Assembly: GCF_011772445.1 (NCBI RefSeq)
Contig: NZ_WVZN01000009.1
Location: 1 to 64,000, forward strand
Source of the DNA: Hydrogenophaga sp.
GTDB taxonomy: Bacteria; Pseudomonadota; Gammaproteobacteria; Burkholderiales; Burkholderiaceae_C
Direction of reading: 5' to 3'
Length of the DNA: 64,000 bases
Shown: positions 8,625 to 22,131 of the stretch, piece by piece
Layout: the number at the start of each line of letters is the position of its first letter
Numbering within the stretch: the stretch's first letter is position 1
Translations under genes and position numbers: made by a program
Notes under the pieces: model-generated
What the model saw: only the letters and a program-made list of their open reading frames with translations
What the model was told of the DNA's origin: nothing
Databases searched by the model: none

Positions 8625-10610
8625 ATGACCTCACTCGACCTCGCGCTGCTGTACCTGCTGGCCGCCGTGCTGGCGGTGGTGGCCTGCCGCAGCTACCGGC
8701 TGCCACCCATGGTGGGCTACCTCGCGGTCGGCGTGCTCATCGGCCCGCACGCGCTGGCGCTGTCGCAGAACTCCGGCGGGCTGCGCTACCTGGCCGAATT
8801 CGGCGTGGTGTTCCTCATGTTCGTGATCGGGCTGGAGTTCAGCCTGCCCAAATTGCGCGCGATGCGGCGCCATGTCTTCGGACTGGGGTTGTCGCAGGTG
8901 GTCTGCACGATGGTGTTGGCTGCCCTGGCCTCGTTCCTGCTGGGACTGGCGCTGCCCAGCGCCTGGGGCCTGTCGTGGCAGGCGGCGCTGACCATGGGCG
9001 GCATCATGGCGATGAGCAGCACGGCCATCGTCATCAAGCTCATGGCCGAGCGCCTGGAGCTCGAATCCGAGCACGGCAAGCGGGTGATGGGCGTGCTGCT
9101 GTTCCAGGACCTGGCGGTGGTGCCGCTGCTGGTGCTCATCCCGGCGTTGTCGGCGCCACCAGAAGAACTCGCCAAAGCGCTCGGCCTGGCCCTGCTGAAG
9201 GCGGGGGTGCTGCTCGGCGTGCTGCTCACCGGCGGGCAGCGCGTGGTGCGCTGGTGGCTCACCCTGGTGGCGCGGCGCAAGAGCGACGAGCTGTTCATGC
9301 TCAACCTGCTGCTCGTCACGCTGGGCCTGGCCTGGATCACCGAGCACGCCGGGCTCTCGCTGGCCCTGGGGGCCTTCGTGGCCGGCATGCTCATCGCCGA
9401 GACGGAATACAAGCACCAGGTGGAAACGGACATCCGTCCCTTCCACGACGTGCTGCTCGGCCTGTTCTTCATCACCATCGGCATGAGCCTGGACTGGCGG
9501 CTGGTGCTGCAGCATGGGTCGCTGGTGCTGTTCATGCTGGTGGCCTCGGTGGCTTTCAAGCTGGTATTGATCACGGCGCTGGCGCGTGCCTTCGGCGCGC
9601 CCATGGGCACCGCCCTGCGCACCGGTCTCTACCTGGCGCAAGGTGGCGAGTTCGGTCTGGTGCTGCTCACGCTGGCGGGGCAGCACAGCCTGGTGCCGCC
9701 CGAGCTGTTCAACCCCGTGCTGGCCAGCATGGTGGTGTCCATGATGCTCACGCCCTTTGCCATGCTGTACAGCAACCGCATCGTCACGCGGCTGGTGGGC
9801 AGCGACTGGCTGATGCAGTCGGTGCAGATGACCGCCATCGCGCGCAAGGCGATCAACGCCGACAAGCACGTGATCATCTGCGGCTACGGCCGCTGCGGAC
9901 AGAACCTGGCCAGGCTGCTGGAGGCCGAAGGCATCCCCTACATGGCCCTGGACCTGGACCCCGACCGCGTGCGCCAGGCCGCCGCGGCGGGCGATTCGGT
10001 GGTGTTCGGCGACGCCGCCCGGCTGCAGGCGCTCATGGCCGCCGGGCTGCACCGCGCCAGCGCGGCCGTCGTGACCTTCAACGACACCCCGGTGGCGCTC
10101 AAGGTGCTGCACCACGCCTCGGAGCATGCGCCGCACGTGCCGGTGGTGGTGCGCACCATGGACGACGCCGACCTCGAGCGGCTGCGCGCGGCCGGTGCGG
10201 CCGAGGTGGTGCCCGAGGCCATCGAGGCCAGCCTGATGCTGGCCAGCCACGCGCTGGCGCTGGTGGGCGTGCCCATGCGCCGCGTGCTGCGCGCGGTGCA
10301 GGCGCAGCGCGACGCGCGTTACGAGCTGCTGCGCGGCTACTTCCGCGGCGCCGACGACGACACCGCGGACGAGCTGCAGCAGGAGCGCCTGACCACAGTG
10401 ACGCTGCCACGCGCCGGCCGCACGGTCGGCCATTCGCTGGGCAGCCTGGCCCTGCCGGCCATGGGCGTGCGCGTGGTCAGTCTGCGCCACGCCAACGGGC
10501 GCCCCGGCGCCGCGCAAGACGAGACGGTGCTTGCCGGAGGCGACACGCTGGTGCTCAGTGGGCAGTCCGCCGCGCTGGCGCTGGCCGAAGAGAAGCTGCT
10601 GTCGGGCTGA
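8625..10610 (+). CDS. KefB-like monovalent cation:proton antiporter (CPA2)
   Basis: Inner-membrane cation/proton antiporter of about 661 residues. The N-terminal 400 residues hold around 12 hydrophobic segments with the CPA2 patterns [22 protein letters not shown] and [11 protein letters not shown] TrkA-N (RCK) domain follows, with the nucleotide motif [17 protein letters not shown], and then a TrkA-C domain. KefB/KefC/YbaL relatives exchange K+ for H+ and can be gated by nucleotides or glutathione adducts. No KefF or KefG partner gene is adjacent. The start is the ATG at 8625 (8616 is an in-frame alternative). The much longer frame upstream overlaps kdsD and is not coding. Confidence 0.9.
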   Translation: MTSLDLALLYLLAAVLAVVACRSYRLPPMVGYLAVGVLIGPHALALSQNSGGLRYLAEFGVVFLMFVIGLEFSLPKLRAMRRHVFGLGLSQVVCTMVLAALASFLLGLALPSAWGLSWQAALTMGGIMAMSSTAIVIKLMAERLELESEHGKRVMGVLLFQDLAVVPLLVLIPALSAPPEELAKALGLALLKAGVLLGVLLTGGQRVVRWWLTLVARRKSDELFMLNLLLVTLGLAWITEHAGLSLALGAFVAGMLIAETEYKHQVETDIRPFHDVLLGLFFITIGMSLDWRLVLQHGSLVLFMLVASVAFKLVLITALARAFGAPMGTALRTGLYLAQGGEFGLVLLTLAGQHSLVPPELFNPVLASMVVSMMLTPFAMLYSNRIVTRLVGSDWLMQSVQMTAIARKAINADKHVIICGYGRCGQNLARLLEAEGIPYMALDLDPDRVRQAAAAGDSVVFGDAARLQALMAAGLHRASAAVVTFNDTPVALKVLHHASEHAPHVPVVVRTMDDADLERLRAAGAAEVVPEAIEASLMLASHALALVGVPMRRVLRAVQAQRDARYELLRGYFRGADDDTADELQQERLTTVTLPRAGRTVGHSLGSLALPAMGVRVVSLRHANGRPGAAQDETVLAGGDTLVLSGQSAALALAEEKLLSG

Positions 10611-10648
10611 AGCGCGGGGCGCAGGGGCCGTCTTCCATAATCCCCGCC

Positions 10649-11194
10649 ATGGACACCGCCGCCTACCTGCGCTCCCACATCCGCACCGTGCCCGACTGGC
10701 CCGCACCGGGCGTGATGTTTCGCGACATCACCCCGCTGCTGCAGGACCCGAAGGTCTTTCGCGTGCTCATCGACACCTTCGTGCACCGCTACATGGACCC
10801 GGCCCTGCGCCCGACCGTGGTGGCGGGACTGGACGCGCGCGGTTTCATCATCGGCTCCGTGCTGGCCTACGAACTGGGCGTGGGCTTCGTCCCCATCCGC
10901 AAGAAGGGCAAGCTGCCCTTCAACACGGTGGAAGAAACCTATGAGCTGGAGTACGGCAGCGCCACGGTGGAGCTGCACACCGACGCGGTGAAGGCGGGTG
11001 ACCGCGTGCTGCTGATCGACGACCTGATCGCCACCGGCGGCACCATGATGGCGGGGCGTCGCCTGCTGGAGAAACTGGGCGCCGAGGTGACCGAGGGCGC
11101 CGCGATCGTCGATCTGCCCGAACTCGGCGGCTCGGCCAAGCTGCGCGACAGCGGCCTGGCGCTGTTCACGCTGATCGATTTCGAGGGGCACTGA
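10649..11194 (+). CDS. apt: adenine phosphoribosyltransferase
   Basis: Salvages adenine to AMP with PRPP in the cytoplasm. The 181-residue product is of normal length. It has the family start [20 protein letters not shown], the [13 protein letters not shown] segment and the PRPP-binding motif [15 protein letters not shown] chose the ATG at 10649. It lies 38 bases after the antiporter gene on the same strand, and no terminator was seen between them. A GC-rich hairpin without a T-run follows the stop codon. Confidence 0.95.
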   Translation: MDTAAYLRSHIRTVPDWPAPGVMFRDITPLLQDPKVFRVLIDTFVHRYMDPALRPTVVAGLDARGFIIGSVLAYELGVGFVPIRKKGKLPFNTVEETYELEYGSATVELHTDAVKAGDRVLLIDDLIATGGTMMAGRRLLEKLGAEVTEGAAIVDLPELGGSAKLRDSGLALFTLIDFEGH

Positions 11195-11215
11195 GCGGGC
11201 CTGGGCCCGCGCGGC

Positions 11216-11869
11216 TCAGATCTTGCCGTGCTGCGTGTCGCTGAGCGCGGCGAAATCGCTCACTGCCTCAGGCGTGGGCATCGGCAACTGAGGCTCCTGG
11301 GGGTGGCGCATGGTCGCCGCCGGCAGCGAATTGATCGCGTCACGGAAGGCGCGCACCTCGTCCTCGCCCACGGCCTGCGCGGGCGCTCGGCTGGCGGACA
11401 CCGCCGGCCGGGGAATGGACGTGTCCGGCACCTCGCGCCGCGTCTGCGCCGGCACCGCCGCGCGCAGGGCCTGGCCCACCTGCTCGGGCGTGGCCTTGCG
11501 GCGCCAGTACACGCCGCGCACGTCCATCACGTGCCGGCTCTTGGCGCTTTGCTGGATCCAGCGCTCGATCTCGAGCAGGAACTCGTCGGGCATGGACTGG
11601 GCGGGCAGCGCCAGGTCAACCAGCGCGATGAAGGTGTCGCCGTTGGCGTCGAGGTTGAGCACCTTGAACGAGTAGCTGGTGGACAGCACGCCGCCGCGGA
11701 TGAGCGACTCGCGCACCACCGCGAAGAGTTGCTCGCGCCGCAACAGCCGGCGGCCACGCCGCGGCGAGATCAGCGGCATGGTGGTGGTGCGAAAGGCGTT
11801 GCGGGCGCGCGCAAGGGCGCCCTTGCCAGCGAACGGTTTCCGGGCCGACAACCAGTTCAGGAACGACAT
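11216..11869 (-). CDS. conserved hypothetical protein
   Basis: A 217-residue soluble protein of no recognised family. The N-terminus is basic (FLNWLSARKPFAGKGALARARNAFR) and not a clear signal peptide. The middle shows alternating hydrophobic strands (YSFKVLNLDANGDTFIALVDLAL), and the C-terminal third is Pro/Ala-rich and probably disordered. The start is the ATG at 11869; a GTG at 11887 in frame is possible, and neither has a good ribosome site. The third-position GC pattern supports coding. No function is proposed. Confidence 0.65.
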   Translation of the reverse strand: MSFLNWLSARKPFAGKGALARARNAFRTTTMPLISPRRGRRLLRREQLFAVVRESLIRGGVLSTSYSFKVLNLDANGDTFIALVDLALPAQSMPDEFLLEIERWIQQSAKSRHVMDVRGVYWRRKATPEQVGQALRAAVPAQTRREVPDTSIPRPAVSASRAPAQAVGEDEVRAFRDAINSLPAATMRHPQEPQLPMPTPEAVSDFAALSDTQHGKI

Positions 11870-11954
11870 GTTGAGTGTGGTGATCACGTGGCGGCGGGTT
11901 CGTGAGCGTAAGGGGCTGGACTGTCGCCGTGGCGTAACGAGCCGTTGAACGGCG

Positions 11955-12446
11955 TCAAGTCACCGCCACGCGCTTGGGCTTGTTGTACATGCGCCGCGCC
12001 AGCACGGCCGACATCGCGATGGTCAGTTCCAGGGCAATCTGTGGGTGTCGCACACCCAGCTCGCGAAAGCGCAATGGCATGAGGCACCACAAGCGGCAGT
12101 CGCTGCCCGCGTTGACGGTGGCGCTGCGCGGGAGATGGCTGAAGAAGGCGCCCTCCCCCAGCAGGGAGCCCGCGCCCACCACGGCGATGCGCACGCGTTC
12201 CTTGGCGTCCTCGTAGTGCACGGTGAGCGTGCCGCTCTCGACGAAGTAGACGGTGCGGTCCTTCACGCCTTGTTCGATCAGCACCTGGCCCTGCTGCAAG
12301 GCAACGGGCTGCATGTAGTTGGCCAGGGTGACCCAATGGGCGTCGCTCAGGTTCAGGGGCACCGCGTCCAGGGCACTGCTGTGACGCATGGCCTGCGCCA
12401 GATGCTGGATGTCGAAGCGCGCGGGGGCGGCGGTGGGGGCACTCAT
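11955..12446 (-). CDS. cyclic nucleotide-binding domain protein (CAP_ED)
   Basis: A 163-residue cytoplasmic protein consisting mainly of one cyclic-nucleotide-binding beta-barrel. The segment VALQQGQVLIEQGVKDRTVYFVESG, followed by GAGSLLGEGAFF and RSATV, gives the phosphate-binding cassette. Unlike Crp/Fnr regulators it has no C-terminal helix-turn-helix, so it probably works through protein contacts. The start is the ATG at 12446. The open frame continues upstream to 12692, but that part overlaps the end of mnmE in another frame. Confidence 0.85.
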   Translation of the reverse strand: MSAPTAAPARFDIQHLAQAMRHSSALDAVPLNLSDAHWVTLANYMQPVALQQGQVLIEQGVKDRTVYFVESGTLTVHYEDAKERVRIAVVGAGSLLGEGAFFSHLPRSATVNAGSDCRLWCLMPLRFRELGVRHPQIALELTIAMSAVLARRMYNKPKRVAVT

Positions 12447-12553
12447 GCGCCAAGTGAACCCCAGCGCGTCGCACGGCGCAACACCGGCGTAACCCATCCT
12501 TACAGATCGGTTCCCAGCGGTGCGGCACAACCCGTGAACGGCGGCACGGAAAA

Positions 12554-13933
12554 CTATTTGCCGATGCAAAAACGCGAAAAAATGACGCCCAGCAGGTCGT
12601 CGGCCGTGAACTCGCCGGTGATTTCGCCCAGCGCCTGTTGCGCGAGGCGCAATTCTTCGGCCAGCAGATCGAGTTGCGCGGCGGCCTCGCACAGGTGCTC
12701 TGCAGCGAGTTTGAGGTGCTCATCGACGCGCGCGAGCACCTGCAGGTGCCGCTCGCGCGCCATGAAGAGCCCATCGCCACCGGGCTGCCAACCCGCCAGC
12801 TGCAACAGGCGCTGGCGCAGCGCGTCGAGCCCGGTGCCGAGCTTGGCCGACAGGGCGATGTCGTCGGCTCCTTGCGGTGCGGCGTCCGCCTGATCCAGCT
12901 TGTTCCACACATGCAGCACCGGCACGCCCGCCGGCAGGCCGCGCGCGATGTTGGCGTCGGCGTAGCGGTAGCGCGGCTCGCCCCAGCGCGTGAGGTCGTG
13001 CAGGAACAGCACCGCGTCGGCGCCGCGGATGCGCTGCCACGCCCGCTCGATGCCGATGCGCTCGACCTCGTCGATCTCCGGGCTGTCGCGCAGGCCGGCG
13101 GTGTCGGTCACGTGCAGCGGCACCCCTTCGATCTGGATGGTCTGCTGCACCACGTCGCGCGTGGTGCCGGCGATGGGCGTGACGATGGCGAGCTCGGCGC
13201 CCGCCAGCGCGTTGAGCAAGGAGCTCTTGCCGGCGTTGGGCTGGCCGGCGATCACCACCTGCAGGCCGTCGCGCAGCAAGGCGCCCTGACGCGCCTCGGC
13301 GCGCAGCACCGACAACGCCGCGCGCAGGCGATCGAGCTGGCCCTGCGCATCGGCCTTCTGCAGGAAGTCGATCTCTTCCTCGGGAAAGTCCAGGGTGGCC
13401 TCGACCAGCATGCGCAGGTTCGTGAGCGATTCCTGCAAGGTGTGCACGCGCCGCGAAAACGCGCCGTCGAGCGAGCGCGCCGCGCTGCGCGCCGCGGCTT
13501 CGGTGCTGGCGTCGATCAGGTCGGCCACGGCCTCGGCCTGCGCGAGGTCGAGCTTGTCGTTGAGAAAGGCGCGCTCGGTGAACTCGCCAGCGCGCGCCAG
13601 GCGAAGGCCCGGCAGGGTGGCGCGCGCCACCTCCAGGCAGCGCGCCAGCAGCAACTGCAGCACCACCGGCCCGCCGTGGCCCTGAAGCTCCAGCACGTCT
13701 TCGCCGGTGTAGGAGTGCGGCGCCGGAAACCACAGCGACAGCCCATGATCCAGCGGCTGCCCGTCGGCCCCGCGCCAAGGCCCGTAGGTGGCCTCGCGCG
13801 GTTTCAGGTCGCGCCCGAGCAGCGAACGCACGAAGGGCGCGAGCCCCTTGCCCGACACCCGCACGATGCCCACGCCGCCCCGGCCGGGGGCGGTGGCAAT
13901 CGCAGCAATGGGATCAGCGTGATGCGGGAGCAT
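12554..13933 (-). CDS. mnmE: tRNA modification GTPase MnmE
   Basis: Works with MnmG to form the 5-carboxymethylaminomethyl group on wobble uridine of tRNAs. The 459-residue protein has the N-terminal folate-binding domain ([20 protein letters not shown]), a helical domain, and an inserted Ras-like G domain with [22 protein letters not shown] and NKLD. It ends in the invariant CIGK with the catalytic Cys. I chose the ATG at 13933, since the open frame to 13975 only reads into a repeat. It is part of the rpmH-rnpA-yidD-yidC-mnmE block. Confidence 0.96.
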   Translation of the reverse strand: MLPHHADPIAAIATAPGRGGVGIVRVSGKGLAPFVRSLLGRDLKPREATYGPWRGADGQPLDHGLSLWFPAPHSYTGEDVLELQGHGGPVVLQLLLARCLEVARATLPGLRLARAGEFTERAFLNDKLDLAQAEAVADLIDASTEAAARSAARSLDGAFSRRVHTLQESLTNLRMLVEATLDFPEEEIDFLQKADAQGQLDRLRAALSVLRAEARQGALLRDGLQVVIAGQPNAGKSSLLNALAGAELAIVTPIAGTTRDVVQQTIQIEGVPLHVTDTAGLRDSPEIDEVERIGIERAWQRIRGADAVLFLHDLTRWGEPRYRYADANIARGLPAGVPVLHVWNKLDQADAAPQGADDIALSAKLGTGLDALRQRLLQLAGWQPGGDGLFMARERHLQVLARVDEHLKLAAEHLCEAAAQLDLLAEELRLAQQALGEITGEFTADDLLGVIFSRFCIGK

Positions 13934-13939
13934 AAAAAG

Positions 13940-14044
13940 CGGTGGTGCGCCAGCCCCCAGACCCAGGGACACCACGGAACCGGCTTCGCCGGGCCGTGGG
14001 TGTCGTCCCCCTGCAAGGGGGAAGCCGCGAAGCGGCGCAGGGGG
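13940..14044. repeat. dispersed hairpin repeat between yidC and mnmE
   Basis: Three consecutive inverted repeats fill the gap: CACGG..CCGTG around GGCTTCGCC, CCCCCTGCAAGGGGG, and GCCGCGAAGCGGC. The arrangement resembles a common Comamonadaceae intergenic repeat, related in style to but different in sequence from the one inside metX. It may also terminate or protect the yidC transcript. Family membership was not checked by a search. Confidence 0.6.
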
Positions 14045-15769
14045 TTACCTGAATTTGGGCATGTTGAACTTCAGCGGCACACCCATGCGGCGGTTGATGT
14101 GCGCCTGCTGCGCGATCGTCAGCACGTTGTTCGTGATCCAGTAGAGCACCAGGCCCGACGGGAAGAAGAAGAACATCACCGAGAACACCAGCGGCATCAT
14201 CCACATCAGCTTGGCCTGCAGGGGATCGGGCGGCAGCGGGTTGAGCGCGGTCTGGATCATGGTGGTGGCGGCCATCACCAGCGGCAGGATGTAGAACGGA
14301 TCTGGAGAGGACAGATCATGGATCCAGGCCACCCAGGGCGCGTTGCGCATCTCCACGCTGGACAGCAGCACCCAGTAGAGCGCGATGAACACGGGAATCT
14401 GGATCAGGATGGGGAAGCAGCCGCCGAGGGGATTGACCTTCTCCTCGCGGTAAATCTTCATCATCTCCTGCTGCATCTGCTGCGGGTTGCTCTTGAGGCG
14501 CTCGCGCATTTCCATGATGCGCGGGTTGATGGCCTTCATCTTGGCCATGCTGCGGTAGGCGCTGGCGTTGAGCCAGTAGAAGGCGGCCTTGATCAGCACC
14601 ACCAGCAACACGATGGCCCAGCCCCAGTTGCCCACGAAACCGTGGATCTTCTCGAGCAGCCAGTACAGCGGCTTGGCCAGGATGGTGAGCCAGCCGTAGT
14701 CCTTCACGAGTTCCAGGCCGGGGGCAAGGACTTCGAGTTGCTTCTCGTCTTGCGGGCCCACGAACAGGCGGGCCTGTACCGTCTGCGACTGGCCCGGTGC
14801 GATGGTGGGCAAGGACGCCAGGCTGCCGACCGAGTAAAGGTTGTCGGCCACCTTGCGCACGAAGTTTTCGCGCGCCACGCCCGCGTCGATCAGCCAGGCG
14901 GTGGCGAAGTAGTGCTGCACCATGGCCACGTAGCCGTCGCTCGCGTTCTTCACGTAGCTGGCCTTGTCGCCGTCGATGTTCTTGAACTCGATCTTCTGGA
15001 ACTTCTGTTCCGTGGTGTAGACGGCCGGGCCGGTGAAGGTGGAATAGAAGGGCGTCTGGCTTTCCACCGTGCTGCCGTCGCGCACGAGCTGGCGGTAGAG
15101 CTGCGGGCTCACCGGCGCGCCGCCGAGGTTGCGGACCTCGTGCTGCACCCCGATGTCGTAGTGGCCCCGCTTGAGCGTGTAGGTGGTGACCAGCTGAACG
15201 CCGCCCACTTCCGCGGATTCGTAGCGGATCTGCAGTGAGTCCTGGCCCTCGGCCAAGGAGGCAGGCGCATCGCCCGCCAGGCGCATCGGCGTCTTGTGCG
15301 TGGGGAAGCTGCCACCCACCAGGCCGCTTTGTGCCACGTAGGTGCGCTGGCCGGTCTGCGAGAGCAGGGTGAAGGGTGTCTGGATCGCGCGGTCGGCGCC
15401 GCCCGATGCCTGGGCGTGCTTGAGCAACTGCGCGCCGATCAAGGCGCCGCCTTCGCTGCTGAAGCTCAGGCGCAGCACGTCGGTGGTGACTTCGTGGCGC
15501 GTGGCCGCCGCCGGGGCGGAGGCCTCGGCGCCCGGCACCGCACTGGCACCGGCCGTAGGCGAGGCTGGGGCCGACGTCGAAGCGCTCGGCAGCGAGGCAT
15601 CGGCCTGGGCGGGCGTGGGCGCGCCATTCGCGGGCGCGGTCACGGCCGGCGGCGAGCTGGTGGGGAAGAAGGTGGCGGGCCTGCCGTTGTGGATCTGCCA
15701 TTTGTCCCAGATGAGGACCATGGCGAAACCGAAGACCACCCACAGGATGGAGCGACGAATGTCATTCAT
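14045..15769 (-). CDS. yidC: membrane protein insertase YidC
   Basis: Inserts and folds inner-membrane proteins alone or with SecYEG. The 574-residue protein has an N-terminal anchor ([17 protein letters not shown]), a Pro/Ala/Ser-rich linker, the large periplasmic beta domain of Gram-negative YidC, and a five-helix core including [19 protein letters not shown] and [19 protein letters not shown]. The start is the ATG at 15769, which overlaps the yidD stop by four bases. The position in the origin block is canonical. Confidence 0.96.
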   Translation of the reverse strand: MNDIRRSILWVVFGFAMVLIWDKWQIHNGRPATFFPTSSPPAVTAPANGAPTPAQADASLPSASTSAPASPTAGASAVPGAEASAPAAATRHEVTTDVLRLSFSSEGGALIGAQLLKHAQASGGADRAIQTPFTLLSQTGQRTYVAQSGLVGGSFPTHKTPMRLAGDAPASLAEGQDSLQIRYESAEVGGVQLVTTYTLKRGHYDIGVQHEVRNLGGAPVSPQLYRQLVRDGSTVESQTPFYSTFTGPAVYTTEQKFQKIEFKNIDGDKASYVKNASDGYVAMVQHYFATAWLIDAGVARENFVRKVADNLYSVGSLASLPTIAPGQSQTVQARLFVGPQDEKQLEVLAPGLELVKDYGWLTILAKPLYWLLEKIHGFVGNWGWAIVLLVVLIKAAFYWLNASAYRSMAKMKAINPRIMEMRERLKSNPQQMQQEMMKIYREEKVNPLGGCFPILIQIPVFIALYWVLLSSVEMRNAPWVAWIHDLSSPDPFYILPLVMAATTMIQTALNPLPPDPLQAKLMWMMPLVFSVMFFFFPSGLVLYWITNNVLTIAQQAHINRRMGVPLKFNMPKFR

Positions 15770-16056
15770 GACGCGTTCTTGTTTTCGGGGTTTCGGATGA
15801 GCAGGCGCGTGAACAGGCCCTCGGGGCGCGCGGTGGGCACCGGGTCGTGGCCGCCCTCGCACCAGGGATGGCAGCGCGCCAGCCGATTCAGCGTGAGGCG
15901 GCTGCCGGTAAGGGCACCATGGCGCTGCAAGGCGTCCAGCGCGTAGGCCGAGCAGGTGGGCTCGAAGCGACAACCGCTGCCCAGCCAGGGGCTCAGCAGC
16001 AGCCGATAGCCCTTGACGAGGGCAATCAGGGTGCGACGGGGAAGGTCAAGCCACAT
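15766..16056 (-). CDS. yidD: membrane protein insertion efficiency factor YidD
   Basis: A 96-residue membrane-associated protein that helps YidC-dependent insertion. It carries the family segments [34 protein letters not shown] and [16 protein letters not shown], with the four conserved Cys. The ATG at 16056 lies inside the end of rnpA, overlapping it by 11 bases, and the stop overlaps yidC, so the genes are translationally coupled. The upstream in-frame extension to 16182 is an rnpA shadow. Confidence 0.95.
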   Translation of the reverse strand: MWLDLPRRTLIALVKGYRLLLSPWLGSGCRFEPTCSAYALDALQRHGALTGSRLTLNRLARCHPWCEGGHDPVPTARPEGLFTRLLIRNPENKNAS

Positions 16057-16459
16057 GGCCGCGGGGGGCAGCGGGCGCGGTCCGCGTGGGCACGCGCGAC
16101 CACAGGCCGAGCAGCTCGGCGCGCACGGCGCGCTTGAGCGCTTCGGAACTGGCGCTGACGAACTGCTTGGGATCGAACGCACCGCGCAGGCGCACCACGT
16201 GCGCCGCCGCCGGCAACCCGTCGCCCGAGGGCGCGGTGGCGTAGATCTGGCGGCGGATGGCGTTGCGAGTGACGGCCCGACGGGCCCAGCGCTTGGGAAT
16301 CAGCACACCGAGCCAGGGGCCGGCGGCGGGAAACAGCGCGTCAAGGCCCTCGGCCGGCTCAAGGACGAGGCGGTGGAGAGCGAAGTGGGGCGTCTTGGCC
16401 ACGGGGGCGCTGGCCAGCACAGCCTGGAACTGGGGCCGGGTCCGCAGCCGCTGGATCAC
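16046..16459 (-). CDS. rnpA: ribonuclease P protein component
   Basis: Protein subunit of RNase P, which trims tRNA 5' ends. The 137-residue product has the basic core [17 protein letters not shown], the RNR-type motif of the family, after an N-terminal [13 protein letters not shown]. The start is taken as the GTG at 16459, 23 bases after rpmH, since no nearby ATG fits. The frame stays open far upstream across dnaA, which is a composition effect. Confidence 0.93.
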   Translation of the reverse strand: MIQRLRTRPQFQAVLASAPVAKTPHFALHRLVLEPAEGLDALFPAAGPWLGVLIPKRWARRAVTRNAIRRQIYATAPSGDGLPAAAHVVRLRGAFDPKQFVSASSEALKRAVRAELLGLWSRVPTRTAPAAPRGHVA

Positions 16460-16482
16460 CGGCGGGCGAGGCTCGACCGGAC

Positions 16483-16617
16483 TCAGACCGCCAGACGCTT
16501 GCGGCCCTTGGCGCGGCGGGCGTTGATGACCGCGCGGCCACCGCGCGTCTTCATGCGCACGAGGAAGCCGTGGGTGCGTGCGCGGCGGATCTTGGAGGGC
16601 TGATAGGTGCGTTTCAT
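16483..16617 (-). CDS. rpmH: 50S ribosomal protein L34
   Basis: The 44-residue L34 protein, [18 protein letters not shown] through [16 protein letters not shown], matches the family over its whole length. The start is the ATG at 16617. It is the first gene of the leftward rpmH-rnpA-yidD-yidC-mnmE operon and is divergent from dnaA. Confidence 0.98.
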   Translation of the reverse strand: MKRTYQPSKIRRARTHGFLVRMKTRGGRAVINARRAKGRKRLAV

Positions 16618-16648
16618 GGTATGAGCTCTGAAATCGGGGAAACCCGCA

Positions 16649-16678
16649 ATTATCGCCAGAAACCCCCTGCCGCGGCAA
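16649..16678 (-). promoter_or_regulatory. rpmH promoter
   Basis: On the complement a -35 TTGCCG (16673-16678) and -10 GATAAT (16649-16654) are separated by 18 bases, some 30 bases before the rpmH ATG. This is the best promoter in the rpmH-dnaA gap for the leftward operon. Confidence 0.65.
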
Positions 16679-16746
16679 GACAATGTCCTTTGGCCCCGGG
16701 CCAGCCCCACCAGGCCCGCGGGCGGGCTGAAATTGCCCGGCGGCGC

Positions 16747-16776
16747 TTGTGGATAACTGCCGCGCGTGCCTACAAT
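16747..16776 (+). promoter_or_regulatory. dnaA promoter overlapped by a DnaA box
   Basis: A -35 TTGTGG (16747-16752) and -10 TACAAT (16771-16776) are spaced by 18 bases. The perfect DnaA box at 16748-16756 covers the -35, which suggests direct autorepression by DnaA. Confidence 0.6.
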
Positions 16777-16834
16777 GCGCGCCCTGGGGTGCCGCCCCTT
16801 GTCCACAACTACAAACAGCTTCCCCCTTTCCCGA

Positions 16835-18247
16835 ATGTCCGAGGGCACCACCCCGTCTGCCGCGCTGCGCGACGACCGCTCCATCTGGGCGGCCTGCATC
16901 GAACGCCTCGCCCAGGAAATCCCCGAGCAACAGTTCAACACCTGGATCCGGCCCCTGACCGCCACGGTCGCGCCGGACGCGTCCAAGGTGGTGCTGGCCG
17001 TGGGCAACCGCTTCAAGCTCGACTGGATCCGCGCGCAGTATGCAAGCCGCATCAGCGCCCTGCTGGAAAGCGTGCACGGCGCGCCTGTGACGCTTGAGTT
17101 GGCGCTCGCTCCGCGTGAAGCCCCCGCCAGGGCAATGCCCGCCAACCGCCCCGTGTTCGACGCGCCGGCGGACCCGGTGTTCGGCGAGTTGGCCGACGTG
17201 GCGCCCGCCGAACCCGCCAGCACCCCCAAGACCCGGCTCAATCCCTCGCTCACCTTCGCCTCCCTGGTGGAGGGTTCGGCCAACCGCATGGCCCGGGCCG
17301 CGGCCATGCACGTGGCCGGCAGCCTGGGGCAGTTGTACAACCCCCTGTTCATCTACGGCGGGGTCGGCCTGGGCAAGACCCACCTGGTGCACGCCATTGG
17401 CAACCACCTGCTGTCCGAGCGGCCCCAGGCCAAAGTTCTCTACATCCACGCCGAGCAGTTCGTCTCGGATGTGGTTAAGGCCTATCAGCGCAAGACCTTC
17501 GATGAGTTCAAGGCGCGTTACCACTCGCTCGACCTGCTCCTGATCGACGACGTGCAGTTCTTCGCCAACAAGGATCGCACCCAGGAAGAGTTCTTCAACG
17601 CCTTCGAGGCGCTGCTGGCCAAGAAGAGCCACATCGTGCTGACCAGCGACACCTACCCCAAGGGCCTGGCCGACATCCATGAGCGCCTGGTGTCGCGCTT
17701 CGACTCCGGCCTGACGGTGGCCATCGAGCCGCCCGAGCTGGAAATGCGCGTGGCCATCCTGATCAACAAGGCCGCCGTCGAAGGCGCCGTGATGCCCGAG
17801 GAAGTGGCCTTCTTCGTCGCCAAGAACGTGCGCTCCAACGTGCGCGAGCTCGAAGGCGCGCTGCGCAAGATCCTGGCCTATTCGCGCTTCAACCAGAAGG
17901 ACATCTCCATCCAGCTCGCGCGCGACGCGCTGAAAGACCTGCTGTCGATCCAGAACCGGCAGATCAGCGTGGAGAACATCCAGAAAACGGTGGCCGACTT
18001 CTACAAGATCAAGGTCGCCGACATGTACAGCAAGAAGCGCCCGGCCAGCATCGCCCGGCCGCGCCAGATCGCCATGTTCCTGGCCAAGGAGCTCACCCAG
18101 AAGAGCCTGCCCGAGATCGGCGAGCTCTTTGGCGGGCGCGACCACACCACCGTGCTGCACGCCGTGCGCAAGATCGCCGGCGAGCGCCAGACGAACACCG
18201 AACTCAACCAGCAACTGCACGTCCTGGAGCAGACCCTGAAGGGGTGA
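16835..18247 (+). CDS. dnaA: chromosomal replication initiator protein DnaA
   Basis: Binds DnaA boxes and opens oriC. The 470-residue protein has the N-terminal interaction domain ([24 protein letters not shown]), a variable linker, and the AAA+ core with Walker A GGVGLGKT at residues 175-182 and Walker [10 protein letters not shown]. It ends with the DNA-binding domain with the DnaA signature [16 protein letters not shown] chose the ATG at 16835, because the frame upstream to 16766 crosses the promoter. dnaN and gyrB follow in the same direction. Confidence 0.97.
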   Translation: MSEGTTPSAALRDDRSIWAACIERLAQEIPEQQFNTWIRPLTATVAPDASKVVLAVGNRFKLDWIRAQYASRISALLESVHGAPVTLELALAPREAPARAMPANRPVFDAPADPVFGELADVAPAEPASTPKTRLNPSLTFASLVEGSANRMARAAAMHVAGSLGQLYNPLFIYGGVGLGKTHLVHAIGNHLLSERPQAKVLYIHAEQFVSDVVKAYQRKTFDEFKARYHSLDLLLIDDVQFFANKDRTQEEFFNAFEALLAKKSHIVLTSDTYPKGLADIHERLVSRFDSGLTVAIEPPELEMRVAILINKAAVEGAVMPEEVAFFVAKNVRSNVRELEGALRKILAYSRFNQKDISIQLARDALKDLLSIQNRQISVENIQKTVADFYKIKVADMYSKKRPASIARPRQIAMFLAKELTQKSLPEIGELFGGRDHTTVLHAVRKIAGERQTNTELNQQLHVLEQTLKG

Positions 18248-18369
18248 GGCCGGCGTGAGCCTTTCCAAGCCAGTCAAGCTGGTAAACAGCGTTCAAAAAG
18301 GGCGAGAATAGGGGGGTTTTGGCCCGCCGATCCCGGCCCGGGAGCATCTTCATCAAGAAAGAGCCGCAG

Positions 18370-19476
18370 ATGATCGTTTTCAAATCCTCGCAGGACAAGG
18401 TTCTGGCCGCGCTGCAGTCGGTCGCGGGCATCGTGGAACGGCGCCACACCCTGCCCATCCTGGCCAACGTGCTGCTGCGCAAGTCGGGCTCGCAACTGCA
18501 GCTCACCACCAGCGACCTGGAAATCCAGATCCGCACCACGGCCGAGCTCGACGGCGACAGCGGCAGCTTCGCCACCACCCTGGGCGCGCGCAAGCTCATC
18601 GACATCCTGCGCACCATGCCGGGCGACCAGACCGTGAGCCTGGAGCACACCGGCGGCAAGCTCATCCTCAAGGGTGGCAAGAGCCGCTTTACGCTGCAAA
18701 GCCTGCCGGCCGAAGACTTCCCCCTGGTGCAGGAATCCGCCAGCTTCGGCCCCGTGTTCAGCGTGCCGCAGAAAACCCTCAAGGGCCTGCTGGGCCAGGT
18801 GTCCTTCGCCATGGCGGTGCACGACATCCGCTACTACCTCAACGGCATCCTGTTCGTGGCCGAGGGCAAGCAGCTCAGCCTGGTGGCCACCGACGGCCAC
18901 CGCCTGGCCTTCGCCTCCGCCACGCTCGACGTGGAAGTGCCCAAGCAAGAGGTCATCCTGCCGCGCAAGACCGTGCTGGAGCTGCAGCGCCTGCTGTCCG
19001 ACAAGGACGGCGCCATCGAAATGCAGTTCGCCGCCAACCAGGCCAAGTTCAGCTTCGACGGCATGGAGTTCGTCACCAAGCTGGTCGAGGGCAAGTTCCC
19101 CGACTACAACCGCGTCATCCCCAAGAACCACAAGAACATCGTCACCCTGGGCCGCGCGCCGCTGCTCTCCAGCCTGCAGCGCACCGCCATCATGACGAGC
19201 GAGAAGTTCAAGGGCGTGCGCCTGAACGTGGAGCCCGGCACCCTGCGCGTGGCCTCCAGCAACGCCGAGCAGGAAGAGGCCGTGGACGAACTCGACATCG
19301 ACTACGGCGGCGACACCATCGAGATCGGCTTCAACGTCACCTACCTCATCGACGCGCTGCAGAACATGGGCCAGGAAATGGTCCGTGTCGAACTCGCGGA
19401 TGGCAACAGCTCGGCCCTGGTGACCAACCCCGACGACAACGCGTTCAAGTACGTCGTCATGCCCATGCGCATCTGA
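18370..19476 (+). CDS. dnaN: DNA polymerase III beta sliding clamp
   Basis: Ring-shaped processivity clamp, 368 residues, the normal length. It begins [36 protein letters not shown] and ends with the conserved VVMPMRI. The ATG at 18370 is used because the upstream extension to 18319 lies in the dnaA-dnaN gap and is not conserved. That 122-base gap carries no DnaA box that I can find. Confidence 0.97.
   Translation: MIVFKSSQDKVLAALQSVAGIVERRHTLPILANVLLRKSGSQLQLTTSDLEIQIRTTAELDGDSGSFATTLGARKLIDILRTMPGDQTVSLEHTGGKLILKGGKSRFTLQSLPAEDFPLVQESASFGPVFSVPQKTLKGLLGQVSFAMAVHDIRYYLNGILFVAEGKQLSLVATDGHRLAFASATLDVEVPKQEVILPRKTVLELQRLLSDKDGAIEMQFAANQAKFSFDGMEFVTKLVEGKFPDYNRVIPKNHKNIVTLGRAPLLSSLQRTAIMTSEKFKGVRLNVEPGTLRVASSNAEQEEAVDELDIDYGGDTIEIGFNVTYLIDALQNMGQEMVRVELADGNSSALVTNPDDNAFKYVVMPMRI

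Positions 19477-22131
<2,655 letters not shown>

Larger units (their letters stand above)
16618..16834. other. rpmH-dnaA intergenic region, candidate part of oriC
   Basis: Divergent gap of 217 bases between rpmH and dnaA in an origin-type gene block. It holds one perfect DnaA box (TTATCCACA on the minus strand, 16748-16756) and one near match (TTGTCCACA, 16799-16807). An AT-richer stretch lies around 16645-16665. I see no cluster of boxes or GATC-rich array, so this may be only a dnaA control region or a minimal origin. Confidence 0.5.

Noticed and set aside
7607..11194. Very long plus-strand frame joining kdsD antisense, the antiporter region and apt
   Set aside because: Only the last part (apt) is real. 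The rest is a composition artefact in the wrong frame for the antiporter.
18248..18369. oriC in the dnaA-dnaN gap
   Set aside because: No DnaA box with fewer than two mismatches was found there.
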